A stretch of DNA of 64,000 nt, taken from contig NZ_CP063808.1 of the NCBI RefSeq assembly GCF_018128905.1, positions 9,672,001 to 9,736,000 of the forward strand, written 5' to 3'. The stretch's first letter is position 1. Every line of letters begins with the position of its first letter. This DNA is from Streptomyces sp. A2-16. Its GTDB lineage: Bacteria; Actinomycetota; Actinomycetes; Streptomycetales; Streptomycetaceae. The notes beneath the pieces are model-generated. The model was given only the letters and a program-made list of their open reading frames with translations. It was not told where the DNA came from and did no database searches. The position numbers were made by a program, and so were the translations under genes. Of this stretch, positions 34,696-43,595 are shown piece after piece.

Positions 34696-36204
34696 CTAGT
34701 ACGAGAAGGCCATCGGCTTGTCGGCGTCACGGGTGTCGCCGCCGATCTTCGTGGGCGGGTTGAGGTCGGCCTCGGTGAGTTCGGGCGGTCCCGCCTTGAC
34801 GTACTTCACGAGCAGCTTGACCTCGACGACGGCGAGGACGGCGTACAGGGCCGTGAAGGTGATCATCGAGATGAGGACCTCGGCCTGGGAGACACCGGGG
34901 GAGACCGCGTGCCGGGTCTGCAGGACGCCGTAGACGACCCATGGCTGGCGGCCCATCTCGGTGAAGATCCAGCCCCAGGAGTTGGCGATCAGCGGGAAGC
35001 CCAGGGTCCAGATCGCCACCAGCCAGTAGAGCCGGCCGAGCTTGGGGCTGAGCGCCTTGTTCTTGAAGAGAACCAGATGCGGCACCTCGTCGTCGGCCAC
35101 CCTCAGGTGCTGCGGCAGCATGAACTTCTTGCGGGTCAGCCAGAGTCCGGCCAGACCGATGGCGAAGGACGCCATGCCGAAGCCGATCATCCAACGGAAC
35201 GCCCAGAAGGTGACGGGGATGTTGGGCCGGTAGTCGCCGGGCCCGTACTTCTGCTGCTCGGCCTTGTTGACGTCGTTGATGCCGGGGACGTACGAGGAGA
35301 AGTCGTCGTTGGCGAGGAAGGACAGCAGGCCGGGGATCTCGATGGCCACGGTGTTGTGGCCCTTCTCCACGTCGCCGTAGGCGAAGATCGAGAAGGGTGC
35401 CGAGTCCTGGCCGTCCCAGAGGGCTTCGGCGGCCGCCATCTTCATCGGTTGCTGCTTGAACATGACCTTGCCGAGGGTGTCACCGCTGATCGCGGTGAGC
35501 ATGCCGGCGATGACCACGGTGACCAGGCCGAGGCGCAGCGAGGTCTTCATCACGGGGATGTGCTTCTTGCGGAACAGATGGAAGGCCGCGATGCCGACCA
35601 TGAAGGCGCCGCCGGTGAGGAAGGTGGCCGACATGGTGTGGAAGACCTGGGCGAGCGTGGTGTTCTGGGTCAGCACCGCCCAGAAGTCGGTGAGTTCGGC
35701 TCGGCCCTTCTCCTTGTTGATCCGGTAGCCGACCGGGTGCTGCATCCACGAGTTGGCCGCGAGGATGAAGTAGGCCGACAGGATCGTGCCGATCGAGACC
35801 ATCCAGATGCAGGCCAGGTGGATCTTCTTGGGCAGCTTGTCCCAGCCGAAGATCCACAGCCCGATGAAGGTGGACTCGAAGAAGAAGGCGATCAGCGCCT
35901 CGAAGGCGAGCGGAGCACCGAAGACGTCGCCGACGAAGCGCGAGTAGTCGGACCAGTTCATGCCGAACTGGAACTCCTGCACGATGCCGGTGACCACACC
36001 CATCGCGATGTTGATCAGGAAGAGCTTGCCCCAGAACTTGGTGGCCCTGAGGTACTTCTCGTTCTCCGTACGTACCCAGGCCGTCTGCAGGCCGGCCGTC
36101 AGAGCGGCCAGGGAGATCGTCAGGGGGACGAACAGGAAGTGGTAGACGGTGGTGATGCCGAACTGCCAGCGCGCCAGGGTCTCCGGCGCCAGAGCCAGGT
36201 CCAC
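34696..36204 (-). CDS. cydA: Cytochrome bd oxidase subunit I
   Basis: A 502-residue membrane protein that carries the three haems of cytochrome bd. The N-terminal ARWQFGITTVYHFLFVPLTI holds a haem-ligand histidine (H22). The quinol-binding Q loop lies in the middle, with GRQPWVVYGVLQT after it. GTG 36204 is chosen because AAGGAG lies 7 nt upstream and the conserved protein begins at once. It is the first gene of cydA-cydB-cydDC and is preceded by a Rex operator, so expression should rise when the NADH/NAD ratio is high. Confidence 0.96.
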   Translation of the reverse strand: MDLALAPETLARWQFGITTVYHFLFVPLTISLAALTAGLQTAWVRTENEKYLRATKFWGKLFLINIAMGVVTGIVQEFQFGMNWSDYSRFVGDVFGAPLAFEALIAFFFESTFIGLWIFGWDKLPKKIHLACIWMVSIGTILSAYFILAANSWMQHPVGYRINKEKGRAELTDFWAVLTQNTTLAQVFHTMSATFLTGGAFMVGIAAFHLFRKKHIPVMKTSLRLGLVTVVIAGMLTAISGDTLGKVMFKQQPMKMAAAEALWDGQDSAPFSIFAYGDVEKGHNTVAIEIPGLLSFLANDDFSSYVPGINDVNKAEQQKYGPGDYRPNIPVTFWAFRWMIGFGMASFAIGLAGLWLTRKKFMLPQHLRVADDEVPHLVLFKNKALSPKLGRLYWLVAIWTLGFPLIANSWGWIFTEMGRQPWVVYGVLQTRHAVSPGVSQAEVLISMITFTALYAVLAVVEVKLLVKYVKAGPPELTEADLNPPTKIGGDTRDADKPMAFSY

Positions 36205-36258
36205 GTCGCCGCTCCTTACCTCACAGGCTTGTGGAACATATGCATACAAAAAGAGCGC

Positions 36259-36276
36259 TTGTGAAAGCGTTCACAT
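36259..36276. promoter_or_regulatory. Rex operator (ROP) upstream of cydA
   Basis: TTGTGAAAGCGTTCACAT matches the Rex consensus TTGTGAANNNNTTCACAA at all but the last base. It lies 55-72 bp before the cydA start. Rex represses the cyd operon of S. coelicolor and is released by NADH. Confidence 0.88.
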
Positions 36277-36380
36277 TCACAAGCAATTATGACGCATGGC
36301 AGTTCGACGTGGGATGGGCGGGGGGTCCCTGAGAGGGTCCGATAGGTCACATCGGAGAGGGACCGGTCGGCCTCTAGCGC

Positions 36381-36420
36381 GCGAGGCGCCGGGGTTTCAC
36401 GTGAAACCCCGGCGCCTCGC
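36381..36420. terminator. 40-bp perfect palindrome with parS at its centre
   Basis: Left arm GCGAGGCGCCGGGG plus half of parS is mirrored exactly on the right, with no spacer; parS itself is 36394-36407. It lies 18 bp beyond the stop codon of hisC/pat and would make a strong hairpin in that RNA, so it may serve as both terminator and ParB site. It lies about 175 bp upstream of cydA. Confidence 0.82.
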
Positions 36421-36437
36421 AGACGTGTACCGCCCCG

Positions 36438-37517
36438 TCACAGCTCCTTGAGGAAGCCCTCCGCCACCTTCAGGAAGATGTCGTTGGCCTCGGCCTCGCC
36501 GACCGTCACCCGCACGCCCTCGCCCGCGAAGGGCCGCACGACCACGCCGTGCTGCTCGCAGGCCGCCGCGAAGTCGAGCGTGCGCTCCCCCAGTCGCAGC
36601 CACACGAAGTTCGCCTGGGTCTCGGGCACCGTCCAGCCCTGGGCCCGCAGCCCCTCCAGCACACGGTTGCGTTCACAGACCAGCGAGCCGACCCGGCCCA
36701 GGAGTTCGTCCTCGGCCTGAAGCGAGGCGATCGCCGCCTCCTGCGCGAGCTGGCTGACTCCGAAGGGCACCGCCGTCTTGCGCAGGGCTGCGGCCACCGG
36801 CTCGTGGGCGATCGCGAAGCCGACTCTCAGGCCCGCGAGGCCGTACGCCTTGGAGAAGGTGCGCAGCACGCAGACGTTCGGCCGGGTGCGGTACAGCTCC
36901 ACGCCGTCCGGGACCTCGAGGTCGCGGATGAACTCACGGTAGGCCTCGTCGAGCACCACCAGCACATCGCTGGGCACCCGATCGAGGAATCGTTCCAGCT
37001 CGGCCCGCTTCACGACCGTGCCGGTCGGGTTGTTGGGGTTGCAGACGAAGATCAACCGGGTCCGGTCGGTGATCGCGTCGGCCATCGCGTCCAGGTCGTG
37101 CACATCGCCATCGGTCAGCGACACCTTCACCGAGGTGGCACCGCTGATCTGCGTGATGATCGGGTACGCCTCGAAGGAGCGCCAGGCGTAGATCACCTCG
37201 TCACCCGGTCCCGAGGTCGCCTGGATCAGCTGCTGGGCGACACCGACCGAACCGGTGCCGGTGGCCAGGTGGGAGAGCGGGACACCGAAGCGCTCGGACA
37301 GCTCGTTCATCAGACCCGTGCACGCCATGTCCGGGTAGCGGTTGAACGAGGAGGCCGCGGCCGTCAGAGTCTCCAGCACGCTCGGCAGCGGCGGATAGGG
37401 GTTCTCGTTGGAGGACAGCTTGTAGGCCACCGGCCCGCCGGCCGCGGCGGGCTTGCCCGGCTTGTACGTGGGGATACCCTCCAGCTCGGCGCGCAGCTTC
37501 GGGCTCGTCTCGCTCAC
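36438..37517 (-). CDS. hisC: Histidinol-phosphate/aromatic amino-acid aminotransferase (HisC2/Pat type)
   Basis: A 359-residue fold-type I PLP enzyme. The PLP lysine is in FSKAYGLAGLRVG; SSNENPYPPLPS and CNPNNPTGT are conserved. Sequence is closest in style to the Pat-type paralogue (aromatic aminotransferase) rather than the HisC of a his operon, and no his genes are here. GTG 37517 follows GAGGAGGACTGCG; the longer reading frame lacks a good site. It probably transaminates phenylpyruvate or a related keto acid. Confidence 0.87.
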   Translation of the reverse strand: MSETSPKLRAELEGIPTYKPGKPAAAGGPVAYKLSSNENPYPPLPSVLETLTAAASSFNRYPDMACTGLMNELSERFGVPLSHLATGTGSVGVAQQLIQATSGPGDEVIYAWRSFEAYPIITQISGATSVKVSLTDGDVHDLDAMADAITDRTRLIFVCNPNNPTGTVVKRAELERFLDRVPSDVLVVLDEAYREFIRDLEVPDGVELYRTRPNVCVLRTFSKAYGLAGLRVGFAIAHEPVAAALRKTAVPFGVSQLAQEAAIASLQAEDELLGRVGSLVCERNRVLEGLRAQGWTVPETQANFVWLRLGERTLDFAAACEQHGVVVRPFAGEGVRVTVGEAEANDIFLKVAEGFLKEL

Positions 37518-37940
37518 CGCAGTCCTCCTCTTGACCACCGACGCATGGCGGCCGACTCCGGCAGCCGGCATCCAATACTGCTCACCTTATGAGGATTGAG
37601 CGCCGCTGCGTACAGGTGAGAGTCACCTCATCAGCCACACAGGCATCAGGGGCATCACCGTACGAAGGCTGACGAATCAGGGGGCGCGGTCACATATATC
37701 TATGCGCCGGTGGCTCGCGCCGTGGCGCGCGTCACCCGTGAAGGTGAGTTGAGACCTCTTCGAAACATCGGGGACTTGGCAGGCCTATGCGTGCCGACAA
37801 GTTACGTAGTGCCATTGGATCGTTTAACTGGCTTTTTTTCGCAGGTAGTTGACACCAGATGACCTTGCAGAAACGTGCCTGTCAACGCGTGCATATGCGT
37901 CCGCCCTACCCCACCGCATGAGCCCTACTATCGGCTCGCC
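37518..37940. other. 423-bp divergent gap between hisC and the LacI gene
   Basis: No gene is visible. It contains an AT-rich stretch CACATATATCTATG near 37690, a T-run CTTTTTTTCG near 37831, and inverted arms TTGACA (37849-37854) and TGTCAA (37880-37885) 25 bp apart. Promoters of both flanking genes must lie here. Confidence 0.5.
37926..37931 (+). promoter_or_regulatory. Putative -10 element of the LacI-family gene
   Basis: TACTAT lies 9 nt before ATG 37941, giving an almost leaderless transcript. No -35 match or ribosome binding site is clear. Confidence 0.4.
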
Positions 37941-39053
37941 ATGACAGCAGCAGGGAAGCACCAGGTGAGCCGCGCGGAAACCTCACGTCGAGGCAGTCGG
38001 CCGGGCCGGGCGGGCATCAGAGACGTGGCCGCCGCCGCCGGAGTCTCCATCACGACCGTGTCCGACGCCCTGAACGGCAAGGGCAGGCTCCCGGACGCCA
38101 CCCGCCGCCATGTCAGGGAGGTCGCCGACCGGCTGGGCTACCGGCCCTCCGCCGCGGCCAGAACCCTCCGTACCGGCAAGTCGGGACTCATCGGCCTGAC
38201 GGTGACGACGTACGGGGATGAACCTTTCACCTTCACCGAGTTCGCGTACTTCGCCGAGATGGCGCGGGCGGCCACCTCCGCGGCGCTCGCCCGCGGCTAC
38301 GCCCTCGTGATCCTGCCCGCGACCTCACGCCACGACGTGTGGTCGAACGTCGCCCTGGACGGCACCGTGGTCATCGACCCGTCCGACCAGGACCCGGTCG
38401 TCAGCGAACTGGTCCGGCAGGGTTTACCGGTGGTCTCCGACGGCCGCCCGGCCGGCGCGCTCCCCGTCACCGCCTGGGTCGACAACGACCACGAGGCCGC
38501 CGTCCTCGGCATCCTCGACCACCTGGCCGACGCCGGCGCCCGCCGCATCGGCCTGCTGACCGGGACGACGACGGACACGTACACCCATCTGTCCACCACC
38601 GCGTATCTGCGCTGGTGCGAACGGGTGGGCCAGGATCCGGTCTACGAGGCCTACCCGGCACACGATCCGTGCGCGGGCGCCGTCGCCGCCGACCGGCTGC
38701 TCGCCCGCCCGGACCGGCCGGACGCCGTCTACGGCCTGTTCGACCCGAACGGCACCGACCTGCTGGCCGCCGCCCGCCGCTACGGGCTGCGCGTCCCGGA
38801 CGACCTGCTGATCGTCTGCTGCAGCGAGTCCACGGTGTACGCCAGCACCGAGCCGCCCGTCACGACGCTCTCCCTCAAGCCCCGCCGCATCGGCACGGCC
38901 GTGATCCAGCTCCTCATCGACGCCATCGAAGGAGTCGAATCGGACCAACCGGTCGAGCAGGTGATACCGACCGAACTGATCGTGCGCACCTCGTCCCAGC
39001 GACGGGCCCCACGGACGACGGTCAGCCCGCCGCGGTCGCCCGAGGAGGGGTAG
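37941..39053 (+). CDS. LacI-family transcriptional regulator
   Basis: A 370-residue regulator. The helix-turn-helix is IRDVAAAAGVSITTVSDALNGKGRLPDATRRHV-like, about residues 31-60, followed by the hinge and a periplasmic-binding-protein fold (about 85-350) that should bind a sugar or related ligand. Both ends are extended: 30 basic residues before the HTH and a Ser/Arg/Pro-rich tail. No sugar genes are adjacent, so its regulon cannot be inferred. A series of hairpin repeats follows. Confidence 0.88.
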   Translation: MTAAGKHQVSRAETSRRGSRPGRAGIRDVAAAAGVSITTVSDALNGKGRLPDATRRHVREVADRLGYRPSAAARTLRTGKSGLIGLTVTTYGDEPFTFTEFAYFAEMARAATSAALARGYALVILPATSRHDVWSNVALDGTVVIDPSDQDPVVSELVRQGLPVVSDGRPAGALPVTAWVDNDHEAAVLGILDHLADAGARRIGLLTGTTTDTYTHLSTTAYLRWCERVGQDPVYEAYPAHDPCAGAVAADRLLARPDRPDAVYGLFDPNGTDLLAAARRYGLRVPDDLLIVCCSESTVYASTEPPVTTLSLKPRRIGTAVIQLLIDAIEGVESDQPVEQVIPTELIVRTSSQRRAPRTTVSPPRSPEEG

Positions 39054-39066
39054 CCGACAGCCGACC

Positions 39067-39183
39067 GCCGGGCAGGGGCCGAAGCCCGGTGGGTGCGGTC
39101 CGGGCGGTGGTCGCAGCCCGGCGGGCGTCTCCGGGCGGTGGTCGCAGCCCGGCGGACACGTCCGTGCAGTGGTCGAAGCCCTG
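39067..39183. repeat. Four tandem 31-32-bp repeats, each a potential hairpin
   Basis: Two copies share 26 identical bp (39099-39124 and 39130-39155); diverged copies flank them at about 39067 and 39161. Each good copy contains CCGGGC, a 10-nt loop, then GCCCGG. The array follows the LacI gene by 14 bp and may terminate its transcript. The rest of the gap to 39353 shows nothing further. Confidence 0.8.
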
Positions 39184-39352
39184 CCCAATCGGGGCGAATG
39201 CCGCGATGAACAGGAGTCTTGCTCCGATTCACCACCCCTGGGTCATCACACGGCGCGATCCGCATTCCTATGATGGGCCCACGACACCGCGGGGCCGCTG
39301 CGACCAGGCAGTCCGAAGCGGTGCAGATGCGGCGCGATGGTGGAGGGGTCTG

Positions 39353-40417
39353 ATGACTCAGGGGGCCGGTCAGGGACCCGAGGTGGAGCGCACGGCAGTG
39401 CTGCGCGACTTCCGGGTGCCCGCGTACGTCAACGAGACCGGTCCTTACGACCACAGCACACACCCCGGCGATGTCGTCCAGGCGCACGAGGAGGCCTACC
39501 CGGAGGGGTACACCCCCACCGAGCAGGACCTGCCCGTCATCCACCACGGCGAGGGACTCCAGCCGGCCGCCGACGCCGCTGTGGAGGCGGAGGACGGTCC
39601 AGGTCCGCTCTTCGTCGTCGGCGACGTCCACGGCTACCTCGACGAACTGATGGCCGCACTCCACGAGAAGGGCCTGGTCGACGCCGAGGGCAACTGGTGC
39701 GCGGGCACCGCCCGGCTGTGGTTCCTCGGCGACTTCACGGACCGCGGTCCCGACGGCATCGGCGTCATCGACCTCGTGATGCGGCTGTCCGCGGAGGCCG
39801 CGGCGGCAGGCGGCTACTGCAAGGCCCTCATGGGCAACCACGAACTGCTGCTGCTCGGCGCCAAGCGGTTCGGCGACACCCCCGTCAACTCGGGCGCTGG
39901 CACCGCCACCTTCCAGGCGGCCTGGCTGCTCAACGGCGGGCAGAAGACCGACATGGACCGCCTCCAGGACCACCACCTCCAATGGATGTCCCGCCTCGAC
40001 GCGGTGGAGGAGGTCGACGGCCATCTCCTCGTCCACTCCGACACCACCGCCTATCTCGACTACGGCGACTCGATCGAGGCGGTCAACGACACCGTCCGCG
40101 AGACGATCACGCGCAACGACGCGGACGAGGTGTGGGACCTGTTCCGCAAGTTCACCAAGCGCTTCTCCTTCCGCGACGAAGGCGGCGCCGACCATGTGCG
40201 CTCGCTGCTCGATACGTACGGCGGCGTCCGCATCGTTCACGGCCACAGCCCGATCCCCTATCTGCTCGGCGAAGTGGGCTCCGAGGACAGCGAGGACGAT
40301 TCCGGTCCGGTGGTCGAGGGACCGCACGTCTACGCCGACGGACTGGCCATCGCGATGGACGGCGGGGTGACCATGGCCGGAAAGCTGCTGGTCCAGCAAC
40401 TGCCCCTGGATATCTGA
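39353..40417 (+). CDS. PPP-type metallophosphoesterase (serine/threonine phosphatase-like)
   Basis: A 354-residue soluble protein with all calcineurin-like metal motifs: GDVHG, GDFTDRG, GNHE, a later histidine region and HGHSP near the C-terminus. The first 85 residues are an extension with no recognised domain. Family members dephosphorylate proteins or diadenosine/bis-phosphate nucleotides. GGAGGGG lies 5 nt before ATG 39353. The next gene is co-directional but 199 bp away. Confidence 0.88.
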   Translation: MTQGAGQGPEVERTAVLRDFRVPAYVNETGPYDHSTHPGDVVQAHEEAYPEGYTPTEQDLPVIHHGEGLQPAADAAVEAEDGPGPLFVVGDVHGYLDELMAALHEKGLVDAEGNWCAGTARLWFLGDFTDRGPDGIGVIDLVMRLSAEAAAAGGYCKALMGNHELLLLGAKRFGDTPVNSGAGTATFQAAWLLNGGQKTDMDRLQDHHLQWMSRLDAVEEVDGHLLVHSDTTAYLDYGDSIEAVNDTVRETITRNDADEVWDLFRKFTKRFSFRDEGGADHVRSLLDTYGGVRIVHGHSPIPYLLGEVGSEDSEDDSGPVVEGPHVYADGLAIAMDGGVTMAGKLLVQQLPLDI

Positions 40418-40616
40418 ACCTTCTCGGGGCAGACGTTCCCCCATGACGGAGTGACCGTCGACCGCGCAGGCCAGAGGCCAATTTCTGGAAACCCCCTGTC
40501 ACCCTGTGCCGTCGCCGCTCTACCATCTGGTTATCCGTAGCAGGCTCCCCTCCGTTTCTGCCCGACGGCTCGTTGGCATGCGAGCCCCAAGCCCTACGGA
40601 GCATCGGGGGATGCAC

Positions 40617-41471
40617 ATGAACAGCGTTCCGCAGCACCTGCACAGCGAGGACCGCCAAGAGTACGAGCGGATCCTCGATGAGGCGCTGCGCTCCGCACCA
40701 CACCGTCCCGAACTGGCCGCTGTCGGACAGCGGCTGAATCCCGAACAGCTGCGCACCATGGCGCTGAACGCCACCGCACTCATCACGGCGGCCGCGGCGA
40801 CCGAGTACCAGCACTACGTGAAGGTCCGCGAGGAACAGCGCCGTCCGGCGCCGTCCACCCTGTCGTCCGTGCACGAACCCGGCCCCGCCGAGTCGGGCAC
40901 GGGTGCGATGGGGCTCGCCACCACCATGGGAGAGGTCGCCGAGACCGCCGGTGCGGGCGCCGTCGCCGTCGCCGCCGTCCTGACGCCCGTCCTCGCCGGA
41001 ATCGCCGCGGCGATCTTCCTGCTCGTGGGCTACATCCTCCAGATGCTCAGCCCACCGCCGGCGTTCGCCCACGCCATGATCACTATCGGATGGGTCTTCG
41101 GTGCCCTGACCGCGGCCGCGATCCTGGTCGCCGCCGGCGGCCTGCTCATCACCGCCCTGCGCAACCAGCCCTCGCCGGACGCGGGATACGGCGAACTGAG
41201 CGAGGAGGTGGCACGGGCCAGGGACACCTGGCGCGAGGCCCTGCTGGAACGGGGCATCCTCCCCTTCCTCCGGGAGGCCCTGGCCGACCCCGGCACCGCC
41301 GCACTGCACCACACGGCACCGCCCGCACCGACCAGCCGGATGCCCAGCCTCGGCTACGACCGCCCGGGCTTCAGCAGCCCGGGCGACGGGGCCTCCGGTG
41401 CCCGCCCGAGCTTCACCAGCCCGGACTACACCAGCCCGGACTTCGGGGGGCCGGAGCACCAGCCGGAGTGA
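40617..41471 (+). CDS. Membrane protein with two central helices, function unknown
   Basis: A 284-residue protein. After a soluble N-terminal region (SEDRQEYERILDEALRSAP) come two hydrophobic segments (about 115-145 and 157-185) with GAGAVAVAAVLTPVLAG and AAAILVAAGGLLITAL. A Ser/Pro/Asp-rich C-terminal tail has repeats such as SFTSPDYTSPDFGGP. I do not recognise a family. An in-frame ATG at 40611 is equally possible; GGAG lies 9 nt before it. Confidence 0.7.
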   Translation: MNSVPQHLHSEDRQEYERILDEALRSAPHRPELAAVGQRLNPEQLRTMALNATALITAAAATEYQHYVKVREEQRRPAPSTLSSVHEPGPAESGTGAMGLATTMGEVAETAGAGAVAVAAVLTPVLAGIAAAIFLLVGYILQMLSPPPAFAHAMITIGWVFGALTAAAILVAAGGLLITALRNQPSPDAGYGELSEEVARARDTWREALLERGILPFLREALADPGTAALHHTAPPAPTSRMPSLGYDRPGFSSPGDGASGARPSFTSPDYTSPDFGGPEHQPE

Positions 41472-41487
41472 CACCCGGCACCGCCCC

Positions 41488-41523
41488 TCGGCTTGCGCCC
41501 CCACCACGGGGAGCGCAAGCCGA
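41488..41523. terminator. Bidirectional hairpin between convergent genes
   Basis: TCGGCTTGCGC pairs with GCGCAAGCCGA (11 bp), with a nested CCCC/GGGG in the loop. It serves the membrane-protein gene (plus) and thiC (minus). Confidence 0.75.
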
Positions 41524-41562
41524 AGACCCGACCGCGGACCACCCGCCGACGGTTCGCCTGCG

Positions 41563-43341
41563 TCAGTCGGCGATCGGCAGATAAACCCGGTTGCCCGCCG
41601 CCGCGAACTCCTTCGACTTCTGGGCCATGCCCTCCTCGATCTCCTCCTGACTGCCACCGTGGCGGCGGCGGATGTCCTGGGAGATCTTCATCGAGCAGAA
41701 CTTCGGCCCGCACATGGAGCAGAAGTGGGCCGTCTTGGCCGGTTCGGCCGGGAGGGTCTCGTCGTGGAACTCGCGGGCTGTGTCGGGGTCGAGGGCCAGG
41801 TTGAACTGGTCCTCCCAGCGGAACTCGAAGCGTGCGTCGGAGAGGGCGTCGTCCCACTCCTGGGCGCCCGGGTGTCCCTTGGCGAGGTCGGCCGCGTGGG
41901 CGGCGATCTTGTAGGTGATGACACCCGTCTTGACGTCGTCCCGGTTGGGCAGGCCCAGATGCTCCTTGGGCGTGACGTAGCAGAGCATCGCGGTGCCCCA
42001 CCAGGCGATCATCGCGGCGCCGATGCCGGAGGTGATGTGGTCGTAGGCCGGCGCGACGTCGGTGGTCAGCGGGCCGAGCGTGTAGAACGGAGCTTCGTCG
42101 CAGATCTCCTGCTGAAGGTCGATGTTCTCCTTGATCTTGTGCATCGGGACGTGCCCCGGGCCCTCGATCATGGTCTGTACGTGGAAGCGCTTCGCGATCC
42201 GGTTGAGTTCCCCGAGCGTGCGCAACTCCGCGAACTGCGCCTCGTCGTTGGCGTCCGCGATCGAGCCGGGCCTGAGGCCGTCTCCCAGCGAGTACGTGAC
42301 GTCGTAGGCGGCGAGGATCTCGCACAGCTCCTCGAAGTTCTCGTACAGGAACGACTCCTTGTGGTGGGCGAGGCACCACGCCGCCATGATCGAGCCGCCA
42401 CGCGAGACAATGCCCGTCTTGCGGTTGGCCGTCAGTGGTACGTACGGCAGGCGCACGCCCGCGTGGACCGTCATGTAGTCCACGCCCTGCTCGGCCTGCT
42501 CGATGACCGTGTCCTTGTAGATCTCCCAGGTCAGCTCCTCGGCCCTGCCGTCGACCTTCTCCAGGGCCTGGTAGAGCGGCACCGTGCCGATGGGGACGGG
42601 GGAGTTGCGCAGCACCCACTCGCGCGTGGTGTGGATGTTGCGGCCGGTGGACAGATCCATGACCGTGTCGGCGCCCCAGCGGGTCGCCCAGGTCATCTTC
42701 TCGACCTCCTCCTCGATGGAGGACGTCACCGCCGAGTTGCCGATGTTGGCGTTGACCTTCACCAGGAACCGCTTGCCGATGATCATCGGCTCGATCTCCG
42801 GGTGGTTGACGTTCGCCGGCAGCACCGCGCGGCCCGCCGCGATCTCCTCGCGGACCACCTCGGGCGAGACGTTCTCCCGGATGGACACGTACTCCATCTC
42901 CGGTGTGATCTCACCGCGGCGGGCGTAGGCGAGCTGGGTGACCGCCTTGCCGTCACGGCTGCGGCGCGGCTGCCGTGGCCGCCCCGGGAAGACCGCGTCG
43001 AGGTTGCGCAGGCCACCGCGCGGTGAGGTGTGCTTGATCCCGTCGTCCTCGGGGCGTACCGGGCGACCCGCGTACTCCTCGGTGTCACCGCGGGCGACGA
43101 TCCAGTTCTCCCGCAGCGGCACCAGGCCCCGGCGGACATCCGTCTCGGTGAGCGGATCGGTGTACGGGCCCGACGTGTCGTACAGCGTGACCGACTGCCC
43201 GTTGGTGAGGTGCACCTGGCGGACCGGCACCCGCAGATCGGGGCGCGAGCCCTCGACGTACGCCTTGTGCCAGCCGATGGACTTCCCGGCCTCCTCGTCG
43301 ATCTGGTCGGAGGCAGGCGTGCGCGCGTCCTTGATGGTCAT
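41563..43341 (-). CDS. thiC: Phosphomethylpyrimidine synthase
   Basis: A 592-residue radical-SAM enzyme that turns aminoimidazole ribotide into the pyrimidine of thiamine. The [4Fe-4S] cluster motif CSMCGPKFC lies near the C-terminus, and EGPGHVPMHKIKENI and MTVHAGV are conserved core motifs. ATG 43341 follows GGGAGTAGG. That site lies at the end of a TPP riboswitch (43351-43512), so translation should fall when thiamine pyrophosphate is abundant. It is a single gene, terminated by the hairpin at 41488. Confidence 0.97.
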   Translation of the reverse strand: MTIKDARTPASDQIDEEAGKSIGWHKAYVEGSRPDLRVPVRQVHLTNGQSVTLYDTSGPYTDPLTETDVRRGLVPLRENWIVARGDTEEYAGRPVRPEDDGIKHTSPRGGLRNLDAVFPGRPRQPRRSRDGKAVTQLAYARRGEITPEMEYVSIRENVSPEVVREEIAAGRAVLPANVNHPEIEPMIIGKRFLVKVNANIGNSAVTSSIEEEVEKMTWATRWGADTVMDLSTGRNIHTTREWVLRNSPVPIGTVPLYQALEKVDGRAEELTWEIYKDTVIEQAEQGVDYMTVHAGVRLPYVPLTANRKTGIVSRGGSIMAAWCLAHHKESFLYENFEELCEILAAYDVTYSLGDGLRPGSIADANDEAQFAELRTLGELNRIAKRFHVQTMIEGPGHVPMHKIKENIDLQQEICDEAPFYTLGPLTTDVAPAYDHITSGIGAAMIAWWGTAMLCYVTPKEHLGLPNRDDVKTGVITYKIAAHAADLAKGHPGAQEWDDALSDARFEFRWEDQFNLALDPDTAREFHDETLPAEPAKTAHFCSMCGPKFCSMKISQDIRRRHGGSQEEIEEGMAQKSKEFAAAGNRVYLPIAD

Positions 43342-43350
43342 GAGACCTAC

Positions 43351-43512
43351 TCCCTACGCCGGCATTACCCGGTAACAGGTTCGGCGGTCGACGCAGCGTT
43401 TTCCGTCTGTCGACGTTTCGTGGGGAACGTCACTCGCTGGAGATGACGTTCCACGTGAAACATCGCTGGGACGGAGGTCAGCGCCCTCTCAGCCCGGTGC
43501 TCCGAGCTCCCG
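43351..43512 (-). promoter_or_regulatory. TPP (THI-box) riboswitch of thiC
   Basis: On the minus strand the leader contains the conserved 5' part GGGAGCUCGGAGCACC with GGCUGAGAGGGCG, and the 3' part ACCUG, GGGUAAUGCCGGCGUAGGGA-type sequence. The 3' helix strand GUAGGGAG overlaps the thiC ribosome binding site, so control of translation is likely. The arm between the two halves is extended by a 22-bp-type hairpin (43411-43432 with 43444-43465), one side of which is a parS-like sequence. Confidence 0.93.
43448..43461. other. parS-like site, one mismatch, in the riboswitch arm
   Basis: GTTCCACGTGAAAC has one change from parS. In RNA it pairs with the opposite arm of the variable riboswitch helix, which offers an alternative reason for its sequence. 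Confidence 0.5.
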
Positions 43513-43595
43513 CGTGTACAAAAGGTGCCACCACGCTAGCGTCAATTCGGGCGCGGTGAACAGAGGGCCCCTGTCGTTCTTGCGATGATCGGTCG

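Noticed and set aside
33676..36264. An 862-codon open frame opposite cydB and cydA
   Set aside because: Composition is that of an antisense shadow in high-GC DNA, with no domain; the two cyd genes on the other strand are unmistakable.
39067..39183. CRISPR-like array
   Set aside because: Repeats are contiguous without spacers of constant length, contain internal hairpins and no cas gene is nearby.
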